Below, in pieces: positions 9,697-18,141 of a stretch of DNA of 64,000 nucleotides. The notes under the pieces are model-generated. The model was not told the DNA's origin. It saw only the letters and a list, made by a program, of their open reading frames with translations, and searched no databases. Source of the DNA: JBCCYM01 sp039190005. Its GTDB lineage: Bacteria; Pseudomonadota; Gammaproteobacteria; UBA12402. A program made the position numbers and the translations under genes. Where the stretch lies: NCBI GenBank assembly GCA_039190005.1, contig JBCCYM010000001.1:51329-115328 (forward strand), in the 5' to 3' direction. Position 1 is the first letter of the stretch; each line of letters starts with the position of its first letter.

Positions 9697-10098
9697 ATGA
9701 AAGAAACCGTCTCAGCCTTGCAAGTGGTAATCGGCATTCTTATAAACGCTGAGCGTCAGGTGCTAATCGCGCGACGTCCTGAGCACAAGCCTTTCAGTGG
9801 TCTGTGGGAATTTCCCGGTGGTAAAATTGAAACAGGCGAGACAGCATTGCAGGCGCTAAAGCGTGAACTTGATGAAGAGATTGGCATTAGTGTTATCCAA
9901 GCGTCACCATTGCTTCAGGTTTCCCATCGTTACGCGAAAAGAGATGTGCTGCTTGATGTTTGGCAAGTCGATCAATACCGTGGTGACGTGACAGGCGCTG
10001 AAGGACAGGCTATACAGTGGTGCGCTATTGAAAAGCTGCGTGATTACAATTATCCTGAAGCCAGCGAAACAATTATTGATTATTTGCAATCGAATTGA
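9697..10098 (+). CDS. mutT: 8-oxo-dGTP diphosphatase MutT
   Basis: Nudix hydrolase that sanitises the nucleotide pool by hydrolysing 8-oxo-dGTP. The 133 residues contain a perfect Nudix box, GKIETGE followed by REL-DEE-IGI at about 41-63, plus the upstream RRPEHKPFSGLWEFPGG segment typical of MutT. The ATG at 9697 is chosen because an in-frame extension upstream would run back inside secA and adds no conserved sequence. It is downstream of secA as in E. coli. Nothing follows it in the same operon; the next 680 bases hold an orphan antitoxin-like gene and a transposase scrap. Confidence 0.93.
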   Translation: MKETVSALQVVIGILINAERQVLIARRPEHKPFSGLWEFPGGKIETGETALQALKRELDEEIGISVIQASPLLQVSHRYAKRDVLLDVWQVDQYRGDVTGAEGQAIQWCAIEKLRDYNYPEASETIIDYLQSN

Positions 10099-10211
10099 GT
10101 GACTTTATATGGTTAGGGCTTACAAACATATTTTTCTTTTCTAGCTTCATAGTTCAGTAATAATTTTCAGTCCTGAGTTTAATCAATCTAGCAAGCGCTT
10201 TGTCTTCTTTC

Positions 10212-10406
10212 TCAACACATTGCATTGGCTAAAATTTCTGATTTTAAGCTTTCAACGGTTTTTTCACCGCTGACAACCTTATCAAGGTTTCTACAAAATT
10301 CCTTATCAGGTTTCATCCCCGCAAAATCACAAATAGCTAATGCTTCCTGTATCCGTTCATGAAGTACTGGATTAAAATTCTTACTAGTAACAGTATGATT
10401 TGACAT
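10212..10406 (-). CDS. Small protein resembling a VbhA-type antitoxin, orphan
   Basis: A 64-residue acidic-helical protein. Its middle part (EALAICDFAGMKPDKEFCRNL, read here as EALAICDFAG then MKPDKEFCRNL) and the following KVVSGEKTVESLKSEIL resemble the three-helix antitoxin domain of VbhA, which blocks the AMP-transferase activity of Fic toxins. The expected inhibitory motif S/T-x3-E-G/N is not intact, and no Fic gene lies next to it. The spacing to mutT is 113 bases, tail to tail. It could be a leftover antitoxin or a solitary regulator. The family call is by eye and tentative. Confidence 0.5.
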   Translation of the reverse strand: MSNHTVTSKNFNPVLHERIQEALAICDFAGMKPDKEFCRNLDKVVSGEKTVESLKSEILANAMC

Positions 10407-10523
10407 AATAATTTACTTTTAATAACCTAATCAAATTATAGCAAAAAAGCGATTATTAGCTATAGAACATTTAAGGGCCTCTTTATCTATTTTCGCCTGT
10501 TTTTTCTGGTATTTAAGCAATAG
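10407..10523. other. Non-coding stretch upstream of the transposase remnant
   Basis: With 10524-10782 this makes a 376-base stretch with no intact gene. In 10407-10523 I see only AT-rich sequence and no recognisable repeat, terminator or RNA. Confidence 0.4.
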
Positions 10524-10769
10524 TTTTTCCGTCCGGAGATTAATAAGTTTGGCAAAATTTACACCTCTATTAAGCTGTTACAGCGAGATGTGAAGCAGTG
10601 GCTGGCGCGGTATAATCATTGTCGCGCTCATTCTGGAAAACATTGTTATGGTAAACTCTCTATACAAACTTTTATTGATAGCAAACCGCTTGCCATTGAT
10701 AAAAACTATGGTAATGTTGTCATAGCGTCCGATAACAATGAATCAACTGATTTAGCCGTTGTCAGATAA
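10524..10769 (+). pseudogene. Remnant of an integrase-core (IS481-like) transposase, C-terminal end only
   Basis: An open frame without start codon translates to a tail of about 80 residues with KLLQRDVKQWLARYNHCRAH, SGKHCYGK and IQTFIDSKPLAIDKN, ending at a TAA at 10767-10769. This is the C-terminal pattern of DDE integrase-core transposases of the IS481 kind (W..YN..R.H.GK.C.G.TP..TF.D.K). The N-terminal two thirds, including the first catalytic Asp residues, are missing, and I see no inverted repeats. It lies just upstream of mrpA, so an old insertion was eroded here. Confidence 0.7.
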
Positions 10770-10800
10770 CTAAACTGTCAGATTGGGTTTTAACTATTAT

Positions 10801-13065
10801 ATGAACCTTAGTGTCTATCTACTCATAGGTTTGTTATTGGCCTTGCCACTTGCTTGGCGGTCAAATAAAATTATCATCGCTTTTTTATTCGCCTATTGGT
10901 TGCTCATTTTTTTATGGGCGATACAAGTGATTCATCCTTTTTCTTACTCGCCAATCATCTGGTCAGCTCAATTAGGAATTCAATTCGATTATCATATCGA
11001 CGGACTGGCACGATTGTTCAGCTTACTTATCAGTGGTATTGGCGTGCTTGTTTTTATGTACGCGGTAATTTATACCCAGGGCGACGCGGGTAAACGAACA
11101 AAATTATTATATCTCTTGCAGTTATTCGCGATCAGCATGTTAGCGATTGTGCTGACGAATAACACCATTGTCTTGTTTTTAGCCTGGGAACTTACCACCA
11201 TTACCTCGTTTTTGTTAATTCAATTTGACGTCACCGATCCCAAAGCCAATCAAGCCGCTTTTAACGGTATGTTTATTTCCGTGTTAGGTGGTTTGGCAAT
11301 GTTGGCGGGTTTTATTCTTTTGCGACAGCAGGTCGGCAGTTGGTCGATTCAGTCGGCATTACACGCTTTACAACAGGGGCCTCATTCCTTGACAGCGATA
11401 TTTTGTTTATTGGTATTAGGCGCGGTCACTAAATCGGCGCAGTTCCCGTTTTATTTCTGGTTGCCCGGGGCGATGAAAGCGCCAACACCGGTCAGCGCTT
11501 ATCTGCATTCTGCCACCATGGTCAATGCCGGTATTTATCTGTTAGCGCGTTTTCATCCATTGTTTGGCACGCTGAGTTATTGGTATCCGACTTTAGCTTT
11601 TTTTGGCATGAGTACCATGTTGATCGCAGGGGTATTAAGTTTATTTCAGTATGATCTGAAAGCGCTGTTGGCGTATACCACCTTGTTTGCTTTGGGGTCT
11701 ATGGTTTATTTGCTAGGCAGTGATCAATGGCTGGCGGCGGAAGCGATGGCGATGTTTTTATTATTTCACGGTTTATATAAGGCCGCGGCGTTTATGTGGG
11801 TGGGGACAATTGATAAAACTTATGGCAGTCGCGATCTTTTGGCGCTACGAGGATTGGGGCGACGATGGCTGCCGGCTTCACTGGTCGCTATTGTCAGTTT
11901 GGCGGCGATGGCGGGTTTGCCGCCTTTCTTTGGTTTTGTCGTTAAAGAAATGTTATATGAAGCGAAGCTGGCATCGGGTTCGGTATCTTATGTGATGATG
12001 GCCATCAGTATCTTCAGCAGTATGTTGATTGCCGCCAGCAGTTTTAAATGTTTGTATTATTGGTTTGTGGGACGAACAACGCTTACGAAACAGAAAACCT
12101 TAACCTTTGGCTTACTGTGTCCTTTGATTCTGGTGGTATTCATTATCTGCCTGAATAGTTTGGAATCCTATTTAAGGCCATTTATCAGTGCCGCTGCCGA
12201 CAGTATTATATGGCATCCAGTGAATTTTGAATCGGCTTATTCCGGTTTAAGCGTTGCTTTAAGTTTAACCACAGTGCTGGGTGGTGTGCTGCTATTTTTT
12301 GTATTTCACTTTTTTTATAACAAGGCTATTCATTGGCCATCCGTATTAAACCCATTAGTGTTGTTTGAAAAAGGTTTGGCAAAATTTTTATATTTTGGTC
12401 GTTGGTTTACTTACATCACGCAACGACAGGCGCTCAGCACACAATTGATGTTGATGTTTGCGGCACTGTTAATCTGGCTGGGTTTCGCTTTGGTGACAAA
12501 CTGGTCACAGTGGTGGATGCTAAATTGGCAAGCGTCATCATGGGCGCTTAGTGTGTTAAGTTTGTTATTGATTGTATCCGCTATCAGTTTGTTATTGAGT
12601 CAGAGGTTTTTAATCAATATGGTCAGTTTAGCGTTATTGGGATTAATCATGAGCGCTATTTTTGTCTTACAAGGCGCGCCGGATGTGGCAATGACACAAC
12701 TGCTTGTTGAAATCTTAACCGTTATTATTTTGTTGGTCGCCTTGCATAAAGCGCGATTTCCGGTGATGACATTAACCGTCAAACAGCGTGGCGTACACGC
12801 GGTGATCGCCACATGTGTTGGCATTGCCGTAACCCTGCTATTATTTGCTGTGGTAAACAAATCTTTCCCGACACATTTAAGCGACTATTTTATCCAAAAC
12901 AGTTTGCCTTTGGCGTATGGCAGAAATGTGGTCAATGTTATTTTGGTGGATTTTCGTGCCTTTGATACCTTTGGTGAAGCCATTGTCATTCTTGCCACCG
13001 CCTTGGCAATTTGGTTGCTGATTGATAAAAGCGCGTCAAACAAAACAAGACAACGGGAGTCATAG
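10801..13065 (+). CDS. mrpA: Na+/H+ antiporter subunit MrpA (MnhA)
   Basis: Largest subunit of the Mrp multi-subunit cation/proton antiporter, homologous to complex I subunit NuoL and carrying putative proton pathways. The 754 residues are almost all membrane segments. Recognisable blocks are FLAWELTTITSFLLIQFD near 135, KSAQFPFYFWLPGAMKAPTPVSAYLHSATMV (in parts: KSAQFPFYFWLPGAM, APTPVSAYLHSATMV) near 215-245, and a C-terminal DUF4040/MbhE-type part with GAPDVAMTQLLVEIL and VNVILVDFRAFDTFGE. An in-frame TTG at 10783 would add six residues; the ATG is preferred though neither has a strong ribosome site. It heads mrpABCDEFG, and mrpB follows after two bases. Confidence 0.95.
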   Translation: MNLSVYLLIGLLLALPLAWRSNKIIIAFLFAYWLLIFLWAIQVIHPFSYSPIIWSAQLGIQFDYHIDGLARLFSLLISGIGVLVFMYAVIYTQGDAGKRTKLLYLLQLFAISMLAIVLTNNTIVLFLAWELTTITSFLLIQFDVTDPKANQAAFNGMFISVLGGLAMLAGFILLRQQVGSWSIQSALHALQQGPHSLTAIFCLLVLGAVTKSAQFPFYFWLPGAMKAPTPVSAYLHSATMVNAGIYLLARFHPLFGTLSYWYPTLAFFGMSTMLIAGVLSLFQYDLKALLAYTTLFALGSMVYLLGSDQWLAAEAMAMFLLFHGLYKAAAFMWVGTIDKTYGSRDLLALRGLGRRWLPASLVAIVSLAAMAGLPPFFGFVVKEMLYEAKLASGSVSYVMMAISIFSSMLIAASSFKCLYYWFVGRTTLTKQKTLTFGLLCPLILVVFIICLNSLESYLRPFISAAADSIIWHPVNFESAYSGLSVALSLTTVLGGVLLFFVFHFFYNKAIHWPSVLNPLVLFEKGLAKFLYFGRWFTYITQRQALSTQLMLMFAALLIWLGFALVTNWSQWWMLNWQASSWALSVLSLLLIVSAISLLLSQRFLINMVSLALLGLIMSAIFVLQGAPDVAMTQLLVEILTVIILLVALHKARFPVMTLTVKQRGVHAVIATCVGIAVTLLLFAVVNKSFPTHLSDYFIQNSLPLAYGRNVVNVILVDFRAFDTFGEAIVILATALAIWLLIDKSASNKTRQRES

Positions 13066-13067
13066 TA

Positions 13068-13475
13068 ATGTCTGTCTTGCTGCAAACCGCCACACGTTTT
13101 TTGGTGCAAATCATGTTGTTGCTATCCATTTTGTTGGTGTTGCGCGGTCATAACTTTCCCGGCGGTGGTTTTATCGGCGCCTTGGTGGCGACTTCCGCCA
13201 TTGGCTTGTATACCTTGGCATTTGGATTAAAAGCGACAGGCTTTGATCGTTGGTCGCCACGGATTATTGCTTTGGGCTTGTTATTATTATTGATCAGCAT
13301 TGCTTGCGCTTTGTTTTCTGGACAAGCCATGTTAACCGGACTGTGGCTGAATGTCGCGTTCTTGGGTAACGCGGTTAAATTGGGCACGCCACTGATTTTT
13401 GATTTTGGCATTTATTTTTTAATTGTCGGCAGTTTATCCTGGCTGATTGCTGAATTGGAGGATGAGTCGTCATGA
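13068..13475 (+). CDS. mrpB: Na+/H+ antiporter subunit MrpB (MnhB)
   Basis: Small membrane subunit of the Mrp antiporter, 135 residues. The family marker LRGHNFPGGGFIGALVATSAIGLYTLAFG (LRGHNFPGGGFIGAL, then VATSAIGLYTLAFG) is at residues 24-52, followed by GLLLLLISIACALFSG and LGTPLIFDFGIYFLIVGSL. Four membrane helices are expected. CGGGAG lies about ten bases before the ATG. It overlaps mrpC by four bases, which suggests coupled translation. A separate mrpB beside a full mrpA defines a seven-gene group 1 type operon. Confidence 0.95.
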   Translation: MSVLLQTATRFLVQIMLLLSILLVLRGHNFPGGGFIGALVATSAIGLYTLAFGLKATGFDRWSPRIIALGLLLLLISIACALFSGQAMLTGLWLNVAFLGNAVKLGTPLIFDFGIYFLIVGSLSWLIAELEDESS

Positions 13476-13765
13476 TTATTTTGGCTTGCGGCATTTTGAT
13501 TGGCATCAGTATTTTTTTATTATTAGAACCCAGCATTACCCGGCGCGTGTTTGGTTTGGTGTTGTTAGGCAGCACCATCAACATCATTCTGTTAATTTGT
13601 GGCCGTTTGTATTCAATTCATCCGGTATTTATTAATGGCAAAGCCATCAAGATGGCCAATCCATTACCACAGGCCTTGATTTTAACCGCGATTGTGATTG
13701 GTTTTGGTCTGCTCGCTTTTTTATGCGCCTTGCTGAAAAAAATATTAACTAAAAACGGATCGTGA
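13472..13765 (+). CDS. mrpC: Na+/H+ antiporter subunit MrpC (MnhC)
   Basis: NuoK-like membrane subunit, 97 residues with three hydrophobic spans. GLVLLGSTINIILLICGR near 29-46 and NPLPQALILTAIVIGFG at about 66-82 are the conserved NuoK/MrpC motifs; the conserved glutamate of NuoK is replaced by polar residues as is common in MrpC. It starts within the last codons of mrpB (ATGA overlap) and ends four bases before mrpD. Confidence 0.95.
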   Translation: MIILACGILIGISIFLLLEPSITRRVFGLVLLGSTINIILLICGRLYSIHPVFINGKAIKMANPLPQALILTAIVIGFGLLAFLCALLKKILTKNGS

Positions 13766-13769
13766 GTTT

Positions 13770-15257
13770 ATGAGTGTTTCCGCCTTGTTGCTCAGTTGCG
13801 TTTTTCTCTGGTCAATCTTTGCCTTGATTGTCCATATCGCCTTGCCGCAAACCGCTGATAAAATCCGTCGCGCGGCGCAAACCAGTTTAATCTTGGTGTG
13901 GTTAGTATTGATTGTGAGTTTGCTGGTGATCAATCGGCAAACCATTGTCATCATGTTAGGCGGGTGGGTCGCGCCGTTTGGTATCGCTTTGGTCACCGAT
14001 CAATTAAGCCAAGTGATGATGGTGGTGTTTGCCCTGGTGGCAATGTGTGTCAGTTTTTACAGTTATTGGGATCAAGCGATTGTGAATCGGCAAAAAGGAT
14101 TTTATGCCGGTTTTTGGTTATTGTTGCTCGGTGTCTCCGGCGCGGTTTTTACCGCTGATATTTTTAATCTGTATGTGTGGTTTGAGGTGATATTAGTGAG
14201 CGCGTTTATCTTGCTTGCCAGTGGTGATCAATCAAAACCGCACGCGATGATGCACTATGCTTTAATGAATATTACCGGTACCTTATTGATGCTGCTGGCA
14301 ATCGCTTTGCTTTACGGTGCTTTTGGTAGTTTAAGTTACGCTGAAATCGCCAATCAGTTAATCCAGGTTCAGCATCCATCCATTTTACCCATTTTATGCT
14401 TGTTGTTATTCGCTATTGGTTTGAAAGGCGCGGTTTTCCCACTTTATTTTTGGTTACCTAAAGCCTATCCCAAACCGAGTCATTCATCAATGATGTTACT
14501 GTCCAGTTTGGTAACTAAAACGGTGATGGTGGTGTTATTGCGTTTAGTTTGGTTGTGGTCGCCACTGCGTGGTCCATTTTTTACCCATAGTCTGGTATTC
14601 GTGGCCTTAGCTACGATGTTTTTTGGCGTGTTGGGCGCTGCCAGTCAATTCCGCTTTAAAGATATTCTCGCTTTTCATATCGTCAGCCAGCTCGGTTATA
14701 TTGTATTAGCGATTGTGTTGCCCTCGGCTTTAGCGATTATTGCCGCGGTTTATTTTATCATTCATAATGTGTTTGTTAAAACCAATCTGTTGATGGTGGC
14801 TAGTATTATCGAACAACATCATGGCAGTGATGGTTTTAAAAAACTGGGGCAGATGTTAAAACAGCATAACTACTTAAGTGTGGTTTTCTTTTTAGCGGCC
14901 ATGTCACTGGCGGGTTTTCCACCATTATCCGGTTTTTGGGGAAAATTATTTATTATTAAATCAGCGTTGGACACCCATTTTTATATCAGCGCCGCTGTCG
15001 CCATTATTGTCAGTTTATTTACCTTATATTCGATGATTAAGATTTGGCGTTATGTTTTTTGCGAAAAAGGGCAAACAAGTTGTGGTAAACCATTGATGCT
15101 GTCGATCTATGTCATTATCGCTATCGCGCCTTTGCTGTTGCTACCTATTTTAATGGGCTTATGGCCGGATGGTATTCTTACATGCTTAAAACCGATCTCG
15201 GTTCAATTACAACATCCTGAACATTATATTCACTTGGTTTTGCGAGGGCGGTCATGA
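13770..15257 (+). CDS. mrpD: Na+/H+ antiporter subunit MrpD (MnhD)
   Basis: Antiporter-like membrane subunit homologous to NuoM/NuoN and a probable proton channel. The 495 residues carry FNLYVWFEVILVSAFILLAS near 130 with the essential glutamate, KGAVFPLYFWLPKAYPKPSHSSMMLLSSLVTK (parts: KGAVFPLYFWLPKAYPKP, SHSSMMLLSSLVTK) near 215-245, and FHIVSQLGYIVLAI near 306. Fourteen membrane helices are expected. It overlaps mrpE by four bases. Confidence 0.96.
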   Translation: MSVSALLLSCVFLWSIFALIVHIALPQTADKIRRAAQTSLILVWLVLIVSLLVINRQTIVIMLGGWVAPFGIALVTDQLSQVMMVVFALVAMCVSFYSYWDQAIVNRQKGFYAGFWLLLLGVSGAVFTADIFNLYVWFEVILVSAFILLASGDQSKPHAMMHYALMNITGTLLMLLAIALLYGAFGSLSYAEIANQLIQVQHPSILPILCLLLFAIGLKGAVFPLYFWLPKAYPKPSHSSMMLLSSLVTKTVMVVLLRLVWLWSPLRGPFFTHSLVFVALATMFFGVLGAASQFRFKDILAFHIVSQLGYIVLAIVLPSALAIIAAVYFIIHNVFVKTNLLMVASIIEQHHGSDGFKKLGQMLKQHNYLSVVFFLAAMSLAGFPPLSGFWGKLFIIKSALDTHFYISAAVAIIVSLFTLYSMIKIWRYVFCEKGQTSCGKPLMLSIYVIIAIAPLLLLPILMGLWPDGILTCLKPISVQLQHPEHYIHLVLRGRS

Positions 15258-15742
15258 GGCTTTGGTGGAAACTTATTTTTTTAGTGTTGATTTGGTGTGG
15301 TTTCAGCAATAACTTTGGGCTTGCCAATATTGGTCTTGGCGTGATTGTGTCATTGGTTTGCGTGTCTATTCTACCAAGCAAACAGCATGATCGCCCTTAT
15401 AAGTTTAAGCTATTGCCTTTGATTTCTTTATTAGGCATTATTGCTGTGGAACTGATTGAATCAAGTTTGCTGGTGGCCTGGGATGTGATTACGCCTAAAC
15501 ATTTAAGCGAACCGAAATTTATTTTGATTGATTTAGCCTGCCGTAATGATGTTGAACGTACCTTGCTCGCTAATATTGTTTCATTAACGCCAGGGACTTT
15601 ATCCGTTGATTTGACTGATGATAAATCAAAATTAAAAGTGCATGTCATGTTCGCGCAACAGCAACAGACAGTGATCGCTTTTATCAAACAGAAAATAGAA
15701 CCGCGAGTGATGAGGATTTTTAATTATGCTGATGATAAATAA
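15254..15742 (+). CDS. mrpE: Na+/H+ antiporter subunit MrpE (MnhE)
   Basis: Accessory Mrp subunit of 162 residues, with two to three N-terminal membrane spans and a cytoplasmic C-terminal half. The family pattern ANIVSLTPGTLSVDL near 107-121 is clear, preceded by LIEESSLLVAWDVITP-like sequence (ELIESSLLVAWDVITP). Both ends overlap neighbours: four bases with mrpD and 17 with mrpF. Confidence 0.94.
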   Translation: MRLWWKLIFLVLIWCGFSNNFGLANIGLGVIVSLVCVSILPSKQHDRPYKFKLLPLISLLGIIAVELIESSLLVAWDVITPKHLSEPKFILIDLACRNDVERTLLANIVSLTPGTLSVDLTDDKSKLKVHVMFAQQQQTVIAFIKQKIEPRVMRIFNYADDK

Positions 15743-16007
15743 TATATTACAAGTGTCAGCCATTTTATGTGTATTGATGGCGGTACTGTTAACCTTACTT
15801 GCTGTGTGGCGTTTTGCTGATATTTTAGTCAAGTTGGTCGCGCTCGAAGTCCTGGTGAATTTGTTTATTTGTGGTGTGGGTATTTGGGCACTGCATATCC
15901 ATTTTTCGGCATTGTTAGATATATGCATCGCGTTGTCATTGATTATGTTTCTCAGCACGGTGGCTTATTTGCAGTTTTTAGTTAAAAGGAAACCCGACAA
16001 TGCTTGA
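15726..16007 (+). CDS. mrpF: Na+/H+ antiporter subunit MrpF (MnhF)
   Basis: Small Mrp subunit, 93 residues with three membrane helices. RFADILVKLVALEVLVNLFICGVG near 28-50 (read in two parts: RFADILVKLVALE, VLVNLFICGVG) is the family block, and DICIALSLIMFLSTVAYLQFL ends the protein. The start could also be the ATG two codons later; the first ATG overlaps mrpE by 17 bases. Overlaps mrpG by eight bases. Confidence 0.92.
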   Translation: MLMINNILQVSAILCVLMAVLLTLLAVWRFADILVKLVALEVLVNLFICGVGIWALHIHFSALLDICIALSLIMFLSTVAYLQFLVKRKPDNA

Positions 16008-16281
16008 TGTATTCGGCAACCTGTTACTTTTTATCGGCGCGCTATTTGCGTTGATTGCCGCTATTGGTTTGTATCGTTTGCCCGGACTCTATTTGAAAAT
16101 GCACGCTGCCACAAAAGCCGGCACATTAGGCACTGGATTGATTTTGCTGGGTGTCGCCATACAACTTCGCAATTTGCATACCTTAACGGAGGTGATATTA
16201 TTAGTGTTATTTATCAGTATTACCAATCCGATCAGTGCGCATTTAATTGCTAAAGTGAATTTGGCGATTAAGAAGGCTTAG
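16000..16281 (+). CDS. mrpG: Na+/H+ antiporter subunit MrpG (MnhG)
   Basis: Last subunit of the Mrp antiporter, 93 residues and three membrane helices. The conserved IGLYRLPGLYLKMHAATKAGTLG (IGLYRLPGLYLKMH, AATKAGTLG) at about 22-44 and the later FISITNPISAHLIAKV are diagnostic. It completes a full mrpABCDEFG set without gaps. A symporter gene follows 42 bases downstream and may be read through. Confidence 0.95.
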   Translation: MLDVFGNLLLFIGALFALIAAIGLYRLPGLYLKMHAATKAGTLGTGLILLGVAIQLRNLHTLTEVILLVLFISITNPISAHLIAKVNLAIKKA

Positions 16282-16323
16282 ATTGAATGATGAATAATCA
16301 TAAACATTAAGCATTTAAAAACA

Positions 16324-17589
16324 ATGACTTTGCCTAAAAAAAATACAACACCAAATTTAACCACCAAGATTTTAATCGGCATGATCGCCGGCGTGATTGT
16401 CGGATTATTATTACGACTATTGCCTCAAACCAGTATGTTGCATGTCGTGTTAGTCAATCATATCTTCGACACCATTGGCAGTATTTTTATCAAGCTGATG
16501 AAAATGTTAGTTGTACCCTTGGTATTTGTTTCACTGGTTTGCGGGGTGACCACCTTAAATAGCGGTAAAACCTTGGGGCGGATAGGTCTGAAAGCTATTT
16601 CACTGTATATTTTTACTACAGCAGTGGCCATTTCAATGGCATTACTTGTTGCGACACTCTTGCACATCGGCAGCGATGTCACCCTGACATCCAGCAGTCA
16701 TGTTTATGCGATGCACAATGAGCATCCCACACTTAAAACCATGCTCTTGAGTTTGATTCCAGAAAATCCGGTGGCGGCACTGGTGAAAGGCGATATGATA
16801 CAGATTATTGTCTTTGCCTTATTATTTGGTATCGCTTTATCCATATTAGGGCAAAGCGGGAAAAAATTGGTCGATATTTTTCAGGTCGCCAATGAGGTGT
16901 TTATTAAACTCATTCTGCTGATCATGTCGATCGCGCCGTATGCGGTATTTTGTCTAATTGCCAAAGTATTCGCGCAGATCGGTTTTGATCTGATTGTTCA
17001 GCTTTTGGTGTATTTCATCACCATTATTGCCGTACTGTGCTTGCAATTGATATTGACATACGGTTTATTGCTGGCAGCTTTTGCCCGCTATAATATCTTT
17101 GCCTTTGTCAAAAAAATTCTGCCAGCCATGTTATTCGCCTTCAGTACTTCAAGCAGCAACGCGACGATTCCAGTGACCTTGGAGACTATGGTGGATCGTT
17201 TGCGGGTTAAAAATAGTATAGCCGCGTTTACTGTGCCACTGGGCGCGACCATTAATATGGATGGTACCGCGATTATGCAGGGCGTCGCGACGGTGTTTAT
17301 TGCTAATATTTATCACATTCCACTAAATATTTGGCAATTGATGGCCGTGGTGTTAACCGCGACACTCGCGTCTATCGGCGCTGCTGGTGTGCCTGGCACC
17401 GGCATGTTCACACTGATTATGGTATTAAAACAAGCAGGATTGCCAACTGAGGGGATTGCCTTAATTATTGGTGTCGACCGCCTGTTGGATATGACTCGCT
17501 CCGCGATTAATGTCAGCGGTGATTGTGTGATCACTTATATTATTGCTAAAAGTGAAAAAGCAATAGCGGCACTGTCAAATACTAAATGA
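16324..17589 (+). CDS. Dicarboxylate/amino acid:cation symporter (DAACS family)
   Basis: Secondary transporter of the GltP/DctA/SstT kind that imports acidic or neutral amino acids or dicarboxylates with Na+ or H+. The 421 residues contain the serine-rich re-entrant loop [16 protein letters not shown] near 275, the [21 protein letters not shown] motif (NMDGT is the cation/substrate site) near 305, and [14 protein letters not shown] with [21 protein letters not shown] near 355-400. Substrate cannot be fixed by eye. Being right after mrp, it could use the Na+ gradient set by the antiporter. Its end overlaps convergent erpA by 15 bases. Confidence 0.92.
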   Translation: MTLPKKNTTPNLTTKILIGMIAGVIVGLLLRLLPQTSMLHVVLVNHIFDTIGSIFIKLMKMLVVPLVFVSLVCGVTTLNSGKTLGRIGLKAISLYIFTTAVAISMALLVATLLHIGSDVTLTSSSHVYAMHNEHPTLKTMLLSLIPENPVAALVKGDMIQIIVFALLFGIALSILGQSGKKLVDIFQVANEVFIKLILLIMSIAPYAVFCLIAKVFAQIGFDLIVQLLVYFITIIAVLCLQLILTYGLLLAAFARYNIFAFVKKILPAMLFAFSTSSSNATIPVTLETMVDRLRVKNSIAAFTVPLGATINMDGTAIMQGVATVFIANIYHIPLNIWQLMAVVLTATLASIGAAGVPGTGMFTLIMVLKQAGLPTEGIALIIGVDRLLDMTRSAINVSGDCVITYIIAKSEKAIAALSNTK

Positions 17590-17961
17590 CGAACCACAAC
17601 CACAGGTGGTTTTGGCATTGGGGTTATTGATGATAAACTGCGAGCCCTGTAAATCTTCTTTGTAATCAATGGTGGCGCCAATGAGATAAGCAAAGCTCAT
17701 CGAATCGATTAATAGCAATACTTCTTGTTTATTTTCGCCATCACCAACGGTTTTTTTAATGACAACATCGTCGGCATTTTGATCTTCATCAAAGGTAAAG
17801 CCGTATTGAAAACCGGAACAACCGCCACCGGTGATAAATACCCGTAGTTTTAGCTTGGGATTGTTTTCTTCGTTAATTAATTCAGCTGTTTTGTTGGCAG
17901 CCGCTTCAGAAAAAGTGATGGGATCTTTAGCAACGCCGCCTTGTTGTGTACCTTGGTGCAT
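17575..17961 (-). CDS. erpA: Iron-sulfur cluster insertion protein ErpA
   Basis: A-type carrier that delivers [4Fe-4S] clusters to apo-proteins, including isoprenoid and respiratory enzymes. The 128-residue protein has the HesB/IscA fold with the three cluster cysteines in [11 protein letters not shown] near 46-56 and TTCGCGSSF at the end. The early [16 protein letters not shown] helix and length fit ErpA better than IscA. The ribosome site is weak. It stands alone on the minus strand, facing the symporter, with a plausible promoter directly upstream. Confidence 0.93.
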   Translation of the reverse strand: MHQGTQQGGVAKDPITFSEAAANKTAELINEENNPKLKLRVFITGGGCSGFQYGFTFDEDQNADDVVIKKTVGDGENKQEVLLLIDSMSFAYLIGATIDYKEDLQGSQFIINNPNAKTTCGCGSSFSI

Positions 17962-17984
17962 AATGGTTTCTCTGTTTTTGTAAT

Positions 17985-18013
17985 ATTGTACTATTTACAT
18001 GCGGCAAAAACAA
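17985..18013 (-). promoter_or_regulatory. Candidate sigma-70 promoter for erpA
   Basis: On the minus strand, TTGTTT at 18013-18008 and TACAAT at 17990-17985 are separated by 17 bases, and lie 24 bases from the erpA ATG. The match is good at both hexamers. No IscR-type site was recognised by eye. Confidence 0.4.
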
Positions 18014-18141
18014 GGTAGTGTTCACATTTGAGAAATGCCATTAGGTAGAGAGACTTAAACACTTTAAGGAAAGTGATGCTTGCATTTAACACATGTACGA
18101 AACATTTTCCTGAACGCAGAGAGTCCTCTTATTTGGTCCTG

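Noticed and set aside
9240..9737. 165-codon frame antisense to secA
   Set aside because: Shadow of the conserved SecA C-terminus with no ribosome site or recognisable domain.
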